The translations under genes and the position numbers were made by a program. A stretch of DNA of 64,000 nucleotides from Rhododendron vialii (Eukaryota; Streptophyta; Magnoliopsida; Ericales; Ericaceae), in NCBI RefSeq assembly GCF_030253575.1, contig NC_080568.1, positions 4,811,501-4,875,500 on the forward strand, given 5' to 3'. The stretch's first letter is position 1, and every line of letters begins with the position of its first letter. Of the stretch, positions 12,250 to 22,499 are shown one piece after another. A model generated the notes under the pieces. The model saw only the letters and a list, made by a program, of their open reading frames with translations. It was not told the origin of the DNA and made no database searches.

Positions 12250-12927
12250 TTTTTTTTTTGAGATGCAGAGTTCAACAATCCATATATACTGAGTAAAGAA
12301 GATCGCAAATACTAATTAGATCTTTGTGTGAATTAACTGAGTACATAACCAGAAAGAAGGGTTTGGGTTGAAATTGGTGCTTCTTACTTGGTTTTGTTGT
12401 TGAAATTGGGGATTCTTACTTGGTTTTTGGGTTCGTGCTTGGGAACTTTGGGTTTTGGCGCTTAATTTTTTATTTTTTTTTAAGATACAGAGTTCAACAA
12501 TGCATAAATGCCGAATAAAAAAATCACAAATAATAATTAGATCTTTATATGAGTACGTAACCAGAAACAAGGGTTTGCGTCGAAATTAGGGCTCATTGCA
12601 TGCAGCTTCGAAACAAGGGTTTTGGGCCTTGGTCATGCATATTGTTTAGCGTTCTGCATTTTTTCGGTTCACATTGCTAAATTTGTGCTCTTTTGTGGAT
12701 GGACAAAGAGATTGAGTCATTAGTTTGCCTATTATTTGTGTGTGCCTCTATATGAATGTTTGTTGTCTGCTAACTTAGTTTGTGTTTGTTCAATTTTGGG
12801 TGCTCTCGCATTAAAAAAATTAAACCAATATGTCATGGGTGGAGAAAATGCTTTTGTTTGTAGTGTTTAACCAGAAACAAGGATTTCAGTTGAAATTAGG
12901 GCTTCTTACTTGCACCTTCGAGAGATC

Positions 12928-12988
<61 letters not shown>

Positions 12989-13420
12989 CTATTGTTTTGG
13001 TCCATTGGTCATGCATGTTCTTTAGCGTTCTGCATTTTTTCGGTTCATTGCTGAATTTGTGCTCTTTAGTGGATGGATAAAGGGATTGAGTTATTGGTTT
13101 ACCTTTTGTTTGTGTGTGCCTCTGTGTCTATGTTTATTGTCTGCTGACTCAGTTTGTGTTTGTTCAATTTTGTAGAGAGAGAGAGAGTGCTATTGCTAAA
13201 TTTTTTCGGTTCATTGCTGAATTGTGCTCTTTTGTGGATGGATAAAGGCATTGAGTTATTGGTTTGCCTTTGGTTTGTGTGTGCCTCTGTGTCTATGTTT
13301 GTTGTCTGCTCACTCAGTTTGTGTTTGTTCAATTTTGGGTGCTCTTGCATTAAAAAAATTTAGCCACTGTGTCATAGGTAAAGAAAATACTTTTGTTTAT
13401 GGCCTTGCTTTGAACTTTTA
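12250..13420. repeat. Degenerate tandem arrays
   Basis: Two unit types are repeated. One, with GATGCAGAGTTCAACAAT and ATTAGATCTTTGTG and then AACCAGAAA-AAGGGTTTG, occurs at about 12258-12420 and 12480-12610, with a partial copy at 12870-12905. The other, with GTTCTGCATTTTTTCGGTTC, TTTGTGCTCTTTTGTGGATG and CTCAGTTTGTGTTTGTTCAA, occurs at about 12630-12830, 13005-13170 and 13200-13420. Short open frames here come from the repetition and do not look like genes. Confidence 0.85.
12931..12986. repeat. (AG)n microsatellite
   Basis: 56 bp of AG dinucleotides within the tandem array. Confidence 0.97.
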
Positions 13421-13480
13421 GCTTGCATTTTTTGAGTTTTCGTTTGTAGCTAATTTTGAGTTTTGCATTTTTATGTTAGA

Positions 13481-13807
13481 ATGGTCATGCATGCGCCATT
13501 TGTTCGATGGGACATAATTAGCCATGGTGTTAATGGTTTTGCAAGGGCAGGTGTGTATTATTTGCAAACTGCTCAGGGAGAAAAGGTGATTTGTGCTATT
13601 CCCATTCCTGGTGAGGGAAATCACATGACGCATAGGCCCTTCGATACTTTTCTTGAGGAATACCATGGTGTGTCGCCCTCAACCTGCACTTTGGAATGGA
13701 ATTTTAAGTTCCAATTAGCTGCATGGCTGGATGGCATTGTGTACTATTCCTTCTTGCAGTATAGCGAAGAAGGTGCGTGTGCAGGCTCCTTTGGTTCATT
13801 CAAATAG
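13481..13807 (+). other. Unrecognised ORF, about 108 codons
   Basis: Opens at ATG 13481 (MVMHAPFVRWDIISHGVNGF) and closes at 13807. I do not recognise the family. It has no obvious signal peptide or membrane segment and is moderately acidic in its second half (EYHGVSPSTCTLEWNFKF). It sits 260 bp before the B3-like fragment in the same orientation and could be another exon of the same captured gene. It could also be chance coding in a Helitron. Confidence 0.35.
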
Positions 13808-14067
13808 TGATCACATGTGCATTTTTTAAAATTTCAAGCCTTTTGTTGTGCATTTGCGCTCCGTATTCATTCCTTCTTGCGTTTCCTCTGTTCGATATTG
13901 TTGGGTCTTTATGCTTTCTTGTATAGGTGTAGGCAGCTGCTGGCTTTTGGCGCATGCCAGTCCTGTTAATGTTGTGCAGGTTTGTCTTGCTATTGTTTGT
14001 TCCTAGCATATCTTGCATATGTGCATTTCTGGATCGATTAGTTATGGCTGGGTTTTGTTTGCAGTGA

Positions 14068-14235
14068 TTGCCACAAGGGCTTCGGCGATACTTCCTGCCT
14101 GCTGGTTCAGCAACATGGATTTTGATTGCACATGGATATAGGATCTGGCCGGTAAAGGTTGTGAATCAGCAATTTTCTGATGGTTGGGATGAATTCCGTG
14201 ATATTTTGGTCTTTCTTTTTTCCTGTCTTCCTTCG
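14068..14235 (+). pseudogene. B3 DNA-binding domain fragment
   Basis: One frame reads LPQGLRRYFLPAGSATWILI then AHGYRIWPVKVVNQQF and SDGWDEFRDILVF. The W-V-V-----F-DGW-EF order is the middle of a plant REM-type B3 domain (transcription factor, nuclear). A possible acceptor is CCACAAG at 14071-14077. The frame runs into unrelated sequence before the GD-L-F strand that should follow, so the domain is truncated. It is carried in Helitron 2. Confidence 0.65.
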
Positions 14236-14639
14236 GGCTGGAGATAAAAAATTTGAATAAAAACGAAAAAATACGTTACCTAACTTTTCAATCCAAACCG
14301 ACCCGAGAAGTAGCAATTGCGTGCCATTATAGTATATTACACTAAAGAACAATTGCCAGCTTCGGTAATTCATCCATCAAGGTTAAAATTCATACTTCTC
14401 ATGGCAATAATTTGGTCAAGAATCTCTTTTTTTTTCCTTTTTTTTGAACCGAGTCAGAGAATCTCTTGAGCCCTCAATTGGACACACGAATATGACCGGA
14501 TTACGTTAAGGAATATGAAAAATTCTGCAAACACACTTAAAACCACCACTTTGAGCTTGTTAGAGACCTTCCGACAAACAAGCATGAAAGGAAAAAAGGA
14601 AAAAATAGTCCTACTTGCAATTTTAACCCATATATTTTA

Positions 14640-14890
14640 AGTAATAACATATTTACTCTCGCGCGTATCTGAAACATATCCGAGCATGTCCAACACATAT
14701 CAGATATGTATCCAAAGTGTATCCGAAAGTATTTGAAACGTATCGGGATACTCAAAAATAATTCTAAAAGCAGGATACTTTAAAAAGCGTATTAGATACA
14801 TCTCTGGAAAATATCCGAGAGTATCAGTATTCAATACGGATACGATACTTGATATGGAGGCCAAATAGAGTATCCATGCTTCATAAAATT
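14640..14890. repeat. GTATCCGAAAC-rich repeat remnant
   Basis: Many variants of CGTATC-GAAACGTATC, ending with CAATACGGATACGATACTTG. This resembles the arms of the GATACGG hAT MITE family, but no clean terminal repeats or target duplication are visible. Confidence 0.4.
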
Positions 14891-15084
14891 TAATTTCCCA
14901 ACATTTGAGCTTGCTAAGTGAAATTCATTATTAATCCAGCTAATCATACCCATGAAGAATTTTACTAAGAAGTTTGGATTTTATAAAGAGACTTCATTAC
15001 AGCGCATTACTATGTTAAAAAAGAGTGGGGAAAAGCATAATTTTCATAGATCCACCTGCTTCGATATCATTTGAGAAGGCTTTT

Positions 15085-16775
15085 TAAAAAAGATTGGGTC
15101 TGGGTCTTCTAGGTGGGGCTGTGGTGGGGGTCTTGAGTCTTGGGCTTTAGGTGTTATCCTCTTTTCTCCCTTTGCTTTGTTTGGGTTGATTTTGGAGTTA
15201 GGGGTCTAGGTTAGCTCTCTTGTTTGGGTTGGCGTGTGTCTGGGTGGTGGGGTTGGTGTTCTTATTTTTGGTCCTTTCTTTGTTGTTCCTGGGTTGAGTG
15301 TGAGGTGGTGTTTGTCCCCTATTGTGTGTTACAGTCTTTTTCTTTTGTGGTTTTTCCTTTTTTGGAGTCTATAGTGTCTTCTTGTCTGCTCTCATCCTAA
15401 CTCTCGGAGGGCTGTGCTGCAATCTTTGTAACTTTTAAGTGTTGCTGCTCCAATATTGGTGTTGTGGTATGCTCCCTTGATGCTGTTTCTGCTGTGGTTG
15501 TTGAATGACTTGTTCTTTGTTCTTGCAACTCCAACTCTTGGAGGGCTAACAGTCATATGGATTCTTTGGGCTACACCTACTGCTGGTCCTTTTGTACCTA
15601 TTGAGCGGGTGTGGTATTTTCCTATTTTCAACTCCCAACTTTGGGGAGGTCTAAGAGGCGTACTGGATGTCAGTCCTCTTCTCAAATCCTAGATGTTATG
15701 GAGGGCTAATGAGGTCAATGAAAGTTGAAGTTTATGGACAAGAAGTCACGAAGATGTTGTGTGAAAATCCAATACTCTTTCAACTCCACAGCTTTGGAGG
15801 GCTAAAGAGTATCAGTCAAGTGTGGGCCTTACCTGAATTGAGGCAAAGCTGTTATTTCCTGCAGGTGGTGATTCATGAAGAATTTCAGAATTTCGGTATC
15901 TCAACTATCCAAATGCTTATTATATTCACGTGTGTGCCATTATCTCTTTACAACTCCCAACCGTGCGGAGGGCTAAAAGATAGTTGGATTACTATTGGCT
16001 TTTTGAGCATGTTTTACTGTCCAACTGTTGATGCTCCTATTGATATTGGCCATTGCTGTATAACAAGTTGAACTATTGCTGCAATGTTGATGTTTCTTGC
16101 TGGAAATCAGTTTGTTGGGTTCCATGATTTAATGGGAATGCTTTCTCCTTTTTTTTGCTAAGCACTTTTGCTCCTTCTGTTACTAATGGAACTGAGCTGA
16201 ATAAGGACCTGATTTATACTGAACTCTTGCTGAAGATTCCTTTCGTTGAATTCATGATATTTAGGTGTGTTCTATGTCTCTCTTTCCAACTCCCAAACGT
16301 GGGGAGGGCTAACAAATGCTGGGCAAATGACATTATGAGTTATGTCTATTTACACGCCAAATGCTGATCCTCCAATTGTTGTTAGACATGGCTGAATAAT
16401 GAGCTGAACTATTACTGCATTATTGATGAATTCTGCTGTAAATCAGTTTGCTGGGATTTCATGATTTAATGGGATCACTTTTGCTGTATTTGATGGTGAT
16501 GGAATTATGCTGGATGAAGAGATGAACTCTACTAAAGTCCTATGTAAGATCATTTTATTGAATTCATGATCTAATGAAGCTGCTCCTGAAATGTTATAGT
16601 CTGACCGTTGGAAACCATTCAATTTCCATTGAATGTAATTTATTTTATTTTCTTTTCCTTCCCTTCATGCCTATATAGTACCTCTTTCTTAGTGGTCTAT
16701 ATTTAGTCTCTCCTCGATGTACCCTTTGTCGAGTTATTAATAAAATTTTGTTGCTTATAAAAAAAATCTCGTAAC
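15085..16775 (+). repeat. Non-coding repetitive unit with a repeated hairpin motif and A-rich 3' tail
   Basis: A 1.7-kb GT-rich unit ends TTATTAATAAAATTTTGTTG then CTTATAAAAAAAA (16735-16767), which resembles plant LINE/SINE 3' tails. Inside are seven same-strand copies of a motif close to CAACTCCCAACGTTGGGGAG followed by GGCTAA, at 15396, 15525, 15629, 15682, 15781, 15951 and 16286. A longer repeat containing the motif recurs at about 15951-16140 and 16286-16470. No reverse transcriptase or other coding was seen and no target duplication was found, so its class is unknown. Confidence 0.5.
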
Positions 16776-17500
16776 ATAATAGATATTATAGCCAATCTTT
16801 TGATGTGCATAATTTGCAACAATGTCTATTACCCTAGCTCACTTATCTCCTTTTAAAAATGGCAATTCTGTATTCACCAATCCAGATTTCCAAATCATTA
16901 CCTACCATTTTGTATTCACTCTTCTCCCAACCATTGCCATTTCCTCGACTGCAAAGCTAATTCTTCATTTCCCAAACTGATCACGAGCATCCAAATGGCA
17001 ATTCTCTATCACCTCAAGTTTATTTTTCGACCTTCATCATAAAAAACAACAGGCACATAATTTTCGTGCTTTACACGTGGCCGAACCTAGTCTCCCAAGA
17101 AAAAATACATGCGAAATCCTATCTACACAATTCCGATTAATCTGATTATTATATCTACATTACTATAAAATAGAACGGTTTTTTATTAAAAATGTTTAGA
17201 TATATGAATGAGAGCAACTTTTACAACCGTTAGATCACTTCATGTTAAATTTATAGTCATCAGATCATTTCTTTTTTTAAAAAATACATAGAATATTCTA
17301 ATAATAAATCTATCTTTATCTATCCTTACTTTTTAGATAATGTATCTCTATGTAAAATAATGTTACTTTATATGATCAAATATAAAAACATCTCAGATTA
17401 CGATTATCCGGTAGAGCAGCAGGGTAGTATAGAAATTTTATTTAAATTAAGACTATGAGACACTCCAATGTGCTTTTAGACACAAGCATTCGCTAGTCAT

Positions 17501-17667
17501 TAACAATGCTGACGAGTTCTAAAATTGGGGTTTCGATTATTTTTGTGGAGTGTTAGGTACACACCCATCAACTACGCCTCCGTTAACAATGTCGACGAGT
17601 TCTAAAATTGGGGTTTCGATTATTTTTGTGGAGTGTTAGGTACACACCCAACAATTACGCCTCTGAT
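17501..17667. repeat. 83-bp tandem duplication
   Basis: GACGAGTTCTAAAATTGGGG, TTTCGATTATTTTTGTGGAG and TGTTAGGTACACACCCA occur twice with 83-bp spacing. Copies differ at only a few bases. The surrounding 17091-18018 holds no recognised gene. Confidence 0.95.
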
Positions 17668-18018
17668 CACACTCCTCTAACATTCATGTGGGACTTCTAC
17701 ACATGAGAATACAATAATGAGAACTCCACATGGCGGGCCCAACATGCACATGAGAGAGGTGTGGTTGAGTGGTGTGTGCCTATCATTTCTCATAGTAGGA
17801 GTAATTTTTTACTCAAAAAACGCCTTCCCAATAGCACTGCGTTTTTATAAACTTATTTGTTCAGAACTTATTTTGGTATTTTTTACATTTTATAATTTTT
17901 TTTTTAGTTTCGTCGTAATTTTTGGGGTTAATCGTTCGTCTCGACGAGACAAATCGAAAAGGCATAAAAATATGGACAGATGTTGGAAAAAGTTCACTAA
18001 AGATGGGAACAAATAGTA

Positions 18019-18233
18019 CTCCCTCCGTTCCTAAATAAGTATCCGGCACGCAAAACTAGGCTTTACAAAATATGCATAATTTTTATTAAAAAATTTAATT
18101 TTTTTTCACAATCTAATAGAATTCATTGCTATCTATTGATTTATGGAAAAAATTTGATTTTTTAAACAAAACAAATGCATTTTTTTGAAGACTTAGTTTG
18201 GCGCGCTGAACACTTATTTAGGAACGGAGGGAG
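18019..18233. mobile_element. Stowaway MITE (Tc1/mariner)
   Basis: Terminal repeats CTCCCTCCGTTCCTAAATAA and its inverse TTATTTAGGAACGGAGGGAG bound a 215-bp AT-rich interior. They are flanked by TA on both sides. CTCCCTCCGT is the Stowaway hallmark. It lies about 260 bp upstream of the F-box start codon. Confidence 0.95.
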
Positions 18234-18495
18234 TATTAAACAACTGTTTTTTTTTTTACTTTTCGGACTCATATCGTTGAGATGGATGATTGATAAAAAA
18301 AAAAACCTATAATGCAAATATAACAAAAATAATTTTAAAAAACGAATAAAGCACAAAATAATTTTTTTACAAGAACCCACCCTAAACCTAGTACTCCTAT
18401 TTGTACTACTCATTGGCGCAGCAGTGCGAATCACCATTTCCAAACTATCCGAACGAACGAAATGGGTGTACTTAGAAGAATCTAGCTTATTCCTT

Positions 18496-19728
18496 ATGGG
18501 TTCATCATCATCGTCCCAATCCACCAATCAGATGGAAGAAGATTTGCTGCCGAACATCCCGCCCAAAATCACCGGCACGGAAGAAGATTCTCAGCAAATA
18601 CTACTGCCGAACCTGCCGCTAGAAATCATTGTCGAAGAAATACTGTCCAGGCTTCCCGTCAAGTCGCTGTTGCGATCGAGGTGCGTTTGCAAGTCTTGGC
18701 GCTCTTTGATTTCTGATCCCAATTTCGCGAGAATCCATCTCCGTCGAGCATCATCCAGCAACATTAGTAATGATTGCACCCACCATAGACTCTTAATAAG
18801 TCACGGTGTTAGATCACATTCTCTTTACTCTGCTTTCCATGAACATTCTGATGCTGCTGTTAGACTTGATTACCCAGGGTGTGACCCCCGTGGTCTTGGG
18901 GATGGAGTAAGGATTTTAGGTTCATGTGATGGGTTGGTGTGCATCGAAACTGCAAGAACTTTGTTTCTGTGGAACCCGTCAACGAGGAAATCCAAGAGAT
19001 TGCCTAGTGTTCGTCTGCCGCCAGATCATTTAGCAGCTTATGGGTTTGGTTATGATGCCTCTATTGATGATTACAAAGTGGTGGGATTCCTTTCTAATGT
19101 GCACATCGATATTGGTTTTCATTTTGAAGTGGAGGTGTATACAATGAGGACAATGAGGACCGATTCGTGGAGAAGGATTGGAGACTTTCCTCATGGTCAT
19201 CATCCTTACAGAACTTATCGACATTGTTCAGGGGTATTTGTCAACGGGGCCCTCCATTGGGATTGGCGTAGGAAGACCAATGGGATTATTGTTTCTCTTG
19301 ATTTGGCGACGGAGACCTATGGAGAGGTTCTGAAACCTGAGTATCGAGTTGGTCTTTCGCATGAAATAATGTGTGCTGTCAATGGATGCCTGTGTGTGAT
19401 CCATGACTACCGCACTTGTGCTGATGTATGGGTGATGAAGGAATATGGTGTTAGAGAGTCTTGGACCAAGTTGGCTGCGGTACCTTACATGGCAAGTGCA
19501 TCGAATTTAAAATCTACCACACTTGTTTGCGTTTTGAGGAATGGTGAAGTTTTACTGCATATGCTTAACCGTAAGCATTTAGTTCGCTACAATCCAAAAG
19601 ATGGCACGATTAGCTATCCTCCGATTTTTTTCAATTTAGAGTATTCTGGCGTGCATTCGTACATTGAGAGCCTGGTCTCGGTTGACATGGATGCTGACCA
19701 TGGGGTTCCGTGGCAACACCAATACTAA
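18496..19728 (+). CDS. F-box protein (FBA-type, CPR1/At3g23880-like)
   Basis: Single-exon ORF of 410 residues from ATG 18496. The frame is open further upstream, but only from a GTG. The F-box spans about residues 38-80 (LPLEIIVEEILSRLPVKSLL, then VCKSWRSLISDPNFARIH). Family signposts follow: GSCDGLVCIE, LWNPSTRKSKRLP, YGFGYDASIDDYKVVGF, SWRRIGDFP, GALHWDW and VWVMKEYGVRESWTKL. Such proteins are substrate adaptors of SCF ubiquitin ligases: the F-box binds SKP1 and the C-terminal region binds the target. The target cannot be inferred. A strong donor (AAAG|GTAAGT) at 19740 suggests a spliced 3' UTR. A Stowaway MITE lies in the promoter region. An ATG at residue 13 is an alternative start. Confidence 0.92.
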   Translation: MGSSSSSQSTNQMEEDLLPNIPPKITGTEEDSQQILLPNLPLEIIVEEILSRLPVKSLLRSRCVCKSWRSLISDPNFARIHLRRASSSNISNDCTHHRLLISHGVRSHSLYSAFHEHSDAAVRLDYPGCDPRGLGDGVRILGSCDGLVCIETARTLFLWNPSTRKSKRLPSVRLPPDHLAAYGFGYDASIDDYKVVGFLSNVHIDIGFHFEVEVYTMRTMRTDSWRRIGDFPHGHHPYRTYRHCSGVFVNGALHWDWRRKTNGIIVSLDLATETYGEVLKPEYRVGLSHEIMCAVNGCLCVIHDYRTCADVWVMKEYGVRESWTKLAAVPYMASASNLKSTTLVCVLRNGEVLLHMLNRKHLVRYNPKDGTISYPPIFFNLEYSGVHSYIESLVSVDMDADHGVPWQHQY

Positions 19729-21564
19729 AGGGAATAAAGGTAAGTTTGGATTGTTTGATGATGTCTTACTAGCCTTTCCCAACTCTTTTTAAAGCACGAC
19801 TTGTTTATTTATTTGTTATTTGGTATCTTTTTAATCTCTTAGTGATGTATGTTGATGTTGAAACCAAAAAAAAGGGAGGTTCCTTTGCTCACAGTAACTG
19901 AATTGTGGTAAAACCGCCTGTTAACTGTGAAAGAAAACTCTGTAGATTAATATGCTTTCACATCATTTTATCTTTGACATTGCTTAAGAGATGATGGGTT
20001 CTTGTCTTCTTGAGGTGCACTTGATTTTTTTTTATAATGTTTCTGGAAACTTGAAGGAATAGGTTGAGGCAAATTTAGAAAGCTTCCAAACATGCATGAC
20101 AGATGACACTTAGGCCAGCTACCATCAATTGCGTATAAGTTTCTTATACATAGATCCCGTTTTCTTTGTATGTCTTATGGTCTTGAAAAGGACTTTGTTT
20201 TTGGTGCTTCGGAATGGGGTACTGGAAATTATAGTGGTTAACACTTTGTTCATTTTGTGTTTTTCGAATTTTGGATTCTAGGAAATCAAGTTCAAAAAAA
20301 ATAACAACACTAATAACATTGATCTGTTTCCTTCTTTGGCGAGCCTTATCGCTTCTACTTGTTTTAACTTTTAATTGTCTTGTGAAACCTCTAGGAGAAC
20401 TGGCAGTTCATGCATGCTTAATTCAAACTTAATTCTTGTGATCAGTGGTTATCATGTCTTCACTTAGAGTAATTGGAAGTATGAGTTTTGGAAGCCATTC
20501 GTTGAGTTTTTGAGCTTGAATCCTTCCGACCTGTGTAAGTCTTGCATGTTCATACTTACAATGTTTTTGGGGATGGATTTGACGAGTTGGGCACTCCATA
20601 GTGAATTAATGGCTAAAATTGAGACTGTGGATGGGTTTTTTTGTCGAATTGCAAAAATATCTCCCCAAGGGGTTACGCACGTGTTGGGCGCAAATTAGTG
20701 CGACAATCTGTTTTTTGGGGCACACGTACGGGTTAGGCAAGCGTTCGATACCAGCCTTTTTGCTGCGCAGTTCACGAGCTTCAAACGGCTATATCTCCAC
20801 CATCCGGACTGTGATTGAGCAAGTTTATGTCTAAGTTGAAGCCCGAAGTTTACTTTTCCATGGGATTGGTGGTGTTCCATCAAGCAATTCGAAGTAGAGA
20901 ATTTTCTACTCGAATGGGATTGGTGTTGGTTCCATTCATTGCACAACAGATTAGTCCTTCTGCTCGAGGACAATAAGCATGCTAGGATTTACAGAATTGT
21001 GCATCCCGTTGTTGAGCTGGTCGCAATTCCTCTTACCATTCATTGGTTGTGGACCATAATATAGAATGGTTATTTATGGAATTGCTTAATGACCGTTTTA
21101 GTTTACAAGCACCTTGTTACATGAATTGCTTGCTCATCTGTGGCACATTATAACATTTGCTTGCAGTATTTTATACGAACGTTAACTTATGTTTACTGCT
21201 TTACATGTTTTTAGAAACTGTGAACGAGGAGATGTGATCATATTATAGTCCTCGTGAAGGGAAGAATTGTACTTGCTTTGGGTAAGAAATTGGGTTGTGA
21301 TGAGAGGCAGTAGTCATTTAGTTGTTTTTGTATGGACATAATCTAGTACTTGCACAGCTTTGGAGGGTACCTATGGGATGGCTCTTTTGGAAACTTTTTT
21401 ATTTTTATTTTTATTTTTTTATAATTATGGCTTGTCCACTCTCCTCAATGGTTAATATTATTTTGCTTCCGCTTGAGCTTTTTGTCCCCGTTTTATAACC
21501 CAATGTGGCTTTGGTATTGACCCAATATGATCTGGAGAGTCATTGTTCAATAGTTCGGGGTGTT
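19729..21564. other. Downstream of the F-box gene
   Basis: Probably includes 3' UTR and its intron. Short open frames at 20510-20834 are not recognisable. No RNA gene or complete repeat was seen. Confidence 0.4.
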
Positions 21565-21680
21565 GCCACGTAGTATCGAGATCACTTTACAACCACACAT
21601 TCATGTGGAGTTCATACACTTGGTGGTAGGCCCCATAGGAATGTGCGGTTATAAAGTGATTCGGAGTATCACGTGAAGGT
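21565..21680. mobile_element. Foldback MITE-like element
   Basis: CACGTAGTATCGAGATCACT with TTACAACCACACATTC on the left is inverted on the right as GAATGTGCGGTTATAAAGTG with ATTCGGAGTATCACGTG, around a short centre. A second, half copy of the left arm lies at 21722-21782 (ACCACTTTACAACCACACAC), and related sequence recurs at about 22185-22240. No target duplication is certain. Confidence 0.6.
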
Positions 21681-21818
21681 ACTTCTGGACTATTGTATAA
21701 TTTCACTCGAGTAATTATTTAATAGTCTGGAAGTATACCACTTTACAACCACACACTTATGTGGGGTCCATACACTTAGTGGTAAACTATACAATACCTG
21801 CATTTGGACTTCATCTTT

Positions 21819-22158
21819 GGTCTCGATTCTTATGGCAATATATACACAAATACTTATGAACCATTCAGCATCTATCTCCATCTCCAACGTTCCTGAAGCC
21901 CATTGGGAACCCTTCACAAAAACGTCGTCTGCGAAAGCATCCATATCAAGATATGTCAAACCCCTACACCATAGAAGACAAAAGAAGGAAATAGCTCTAG
22001 TATAGATTGGAAAACAAGTCATTGTACTCAATCTCAGATACATGAAAACTTTTATTGGCCCGTGTGAGTGGTTGGATTAGATATGAGATTGGATTATATT
22101 GTTCTAGTTGAGTCCGACACTTGATGGAGGGATTGCATATGTGTTGGAATGAAGTATA
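21819..22158 (-). pseudogene. Duplicated Suc/Fer-like exon 3 plus intron sequence
   Basis: Aligns with 300-637 over about 340 bp, including both the exon (CRGLTYLDMDAFADDVFVKG and SQWASGT) and the adjoining upstream intron (CAATCTCAGATACATGAAAA). The retained intron shows this was a DNA-level copy, not an mRNA copy. The frame is lost where the HKNRDRRCG core should start, so it cannot encode the family domain. MITE-like sequences of one family lie on both sides. Confidence 0.9.
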
Positions 22159-22489
22159 GCCACGTTGTGCTTCGAATCATTCCAGCGTCACATGTTTATG
22201 TTGAATTCATGCACAAAGTGGACTCCATGAAAATGTTGTTGAAGTGTTTGGGAGCATGACGAGGCCATGCTAGGGGAGTACACACAGTTTTTTTTTTTTT
22301 TTTTCTTTATGTTTTTTTTTTCTTTCATAAAGAAAAAAAAAAAGTTAACTACATCAAAATGCTAAACAAAAAGTAGATATCTTCACCACAAATATGAACT
22401 TATGGGGAAAAAAATGTAACTCTTTGGTAATTAACTTTGATTTGTGAATGCAAAAACTCAATCATGATTTCCATGCTTGGAAATATAAA
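22159..22489. other. Spacer with a T-run/A-run hairpin
   Basis: A run of T's followed by TTCTTTATG, another T-run, then CATAAAGAAAAAAAAAAAG (about 22288-22342) forms a perfect T:A hairpin. No gene was seen. Confidence 0.5.
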
Positions 22490-22499
22490 ATTTGAGAAA

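Larger units (their letters stand above)
10408..17090 (+). mobile_element. Candidate non-autonomous Helitron 2
   Basis: Starts TCCAACCGTTATATAAAAAG after an A, and its first 100 bp parallel Helitron 1 (GAGGCAGT, CAATTTGGACGAATTTA, CGGATTGCCCAG). It ends with TTTTCGTGCTTTACACGTGG, then CCGAACCTAG, followed by T. This is a hairpin plus CTAG end inserted between A and T, as expected for Helitrons. The cargo includes CT-rich 5' sequence, tandem arrays at 12.2-13.4 kb, a B3-domain fragment, and a separate 15.1-16.8 kb repeat unit. A third copy of the 5' end at 11711 suggests a nested or composite element. No Rep/helicase ORF was seen. Confidence 0.6.

Noticed and set aside
13099..13421. Overlapping 65-83-codon ORFs on both strands
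   Set aside because: Created by the tandem repeats at 12.6-13.4 kb; no family similarity.
15396..16313. CRISPR-like array of repeated motifs
   Set aside because: The genome is a plant nucleus, spacing varies from about 50 to 340 bp, and the motif copies are too diverged. Reported instead as a hairpin-motif cluster.
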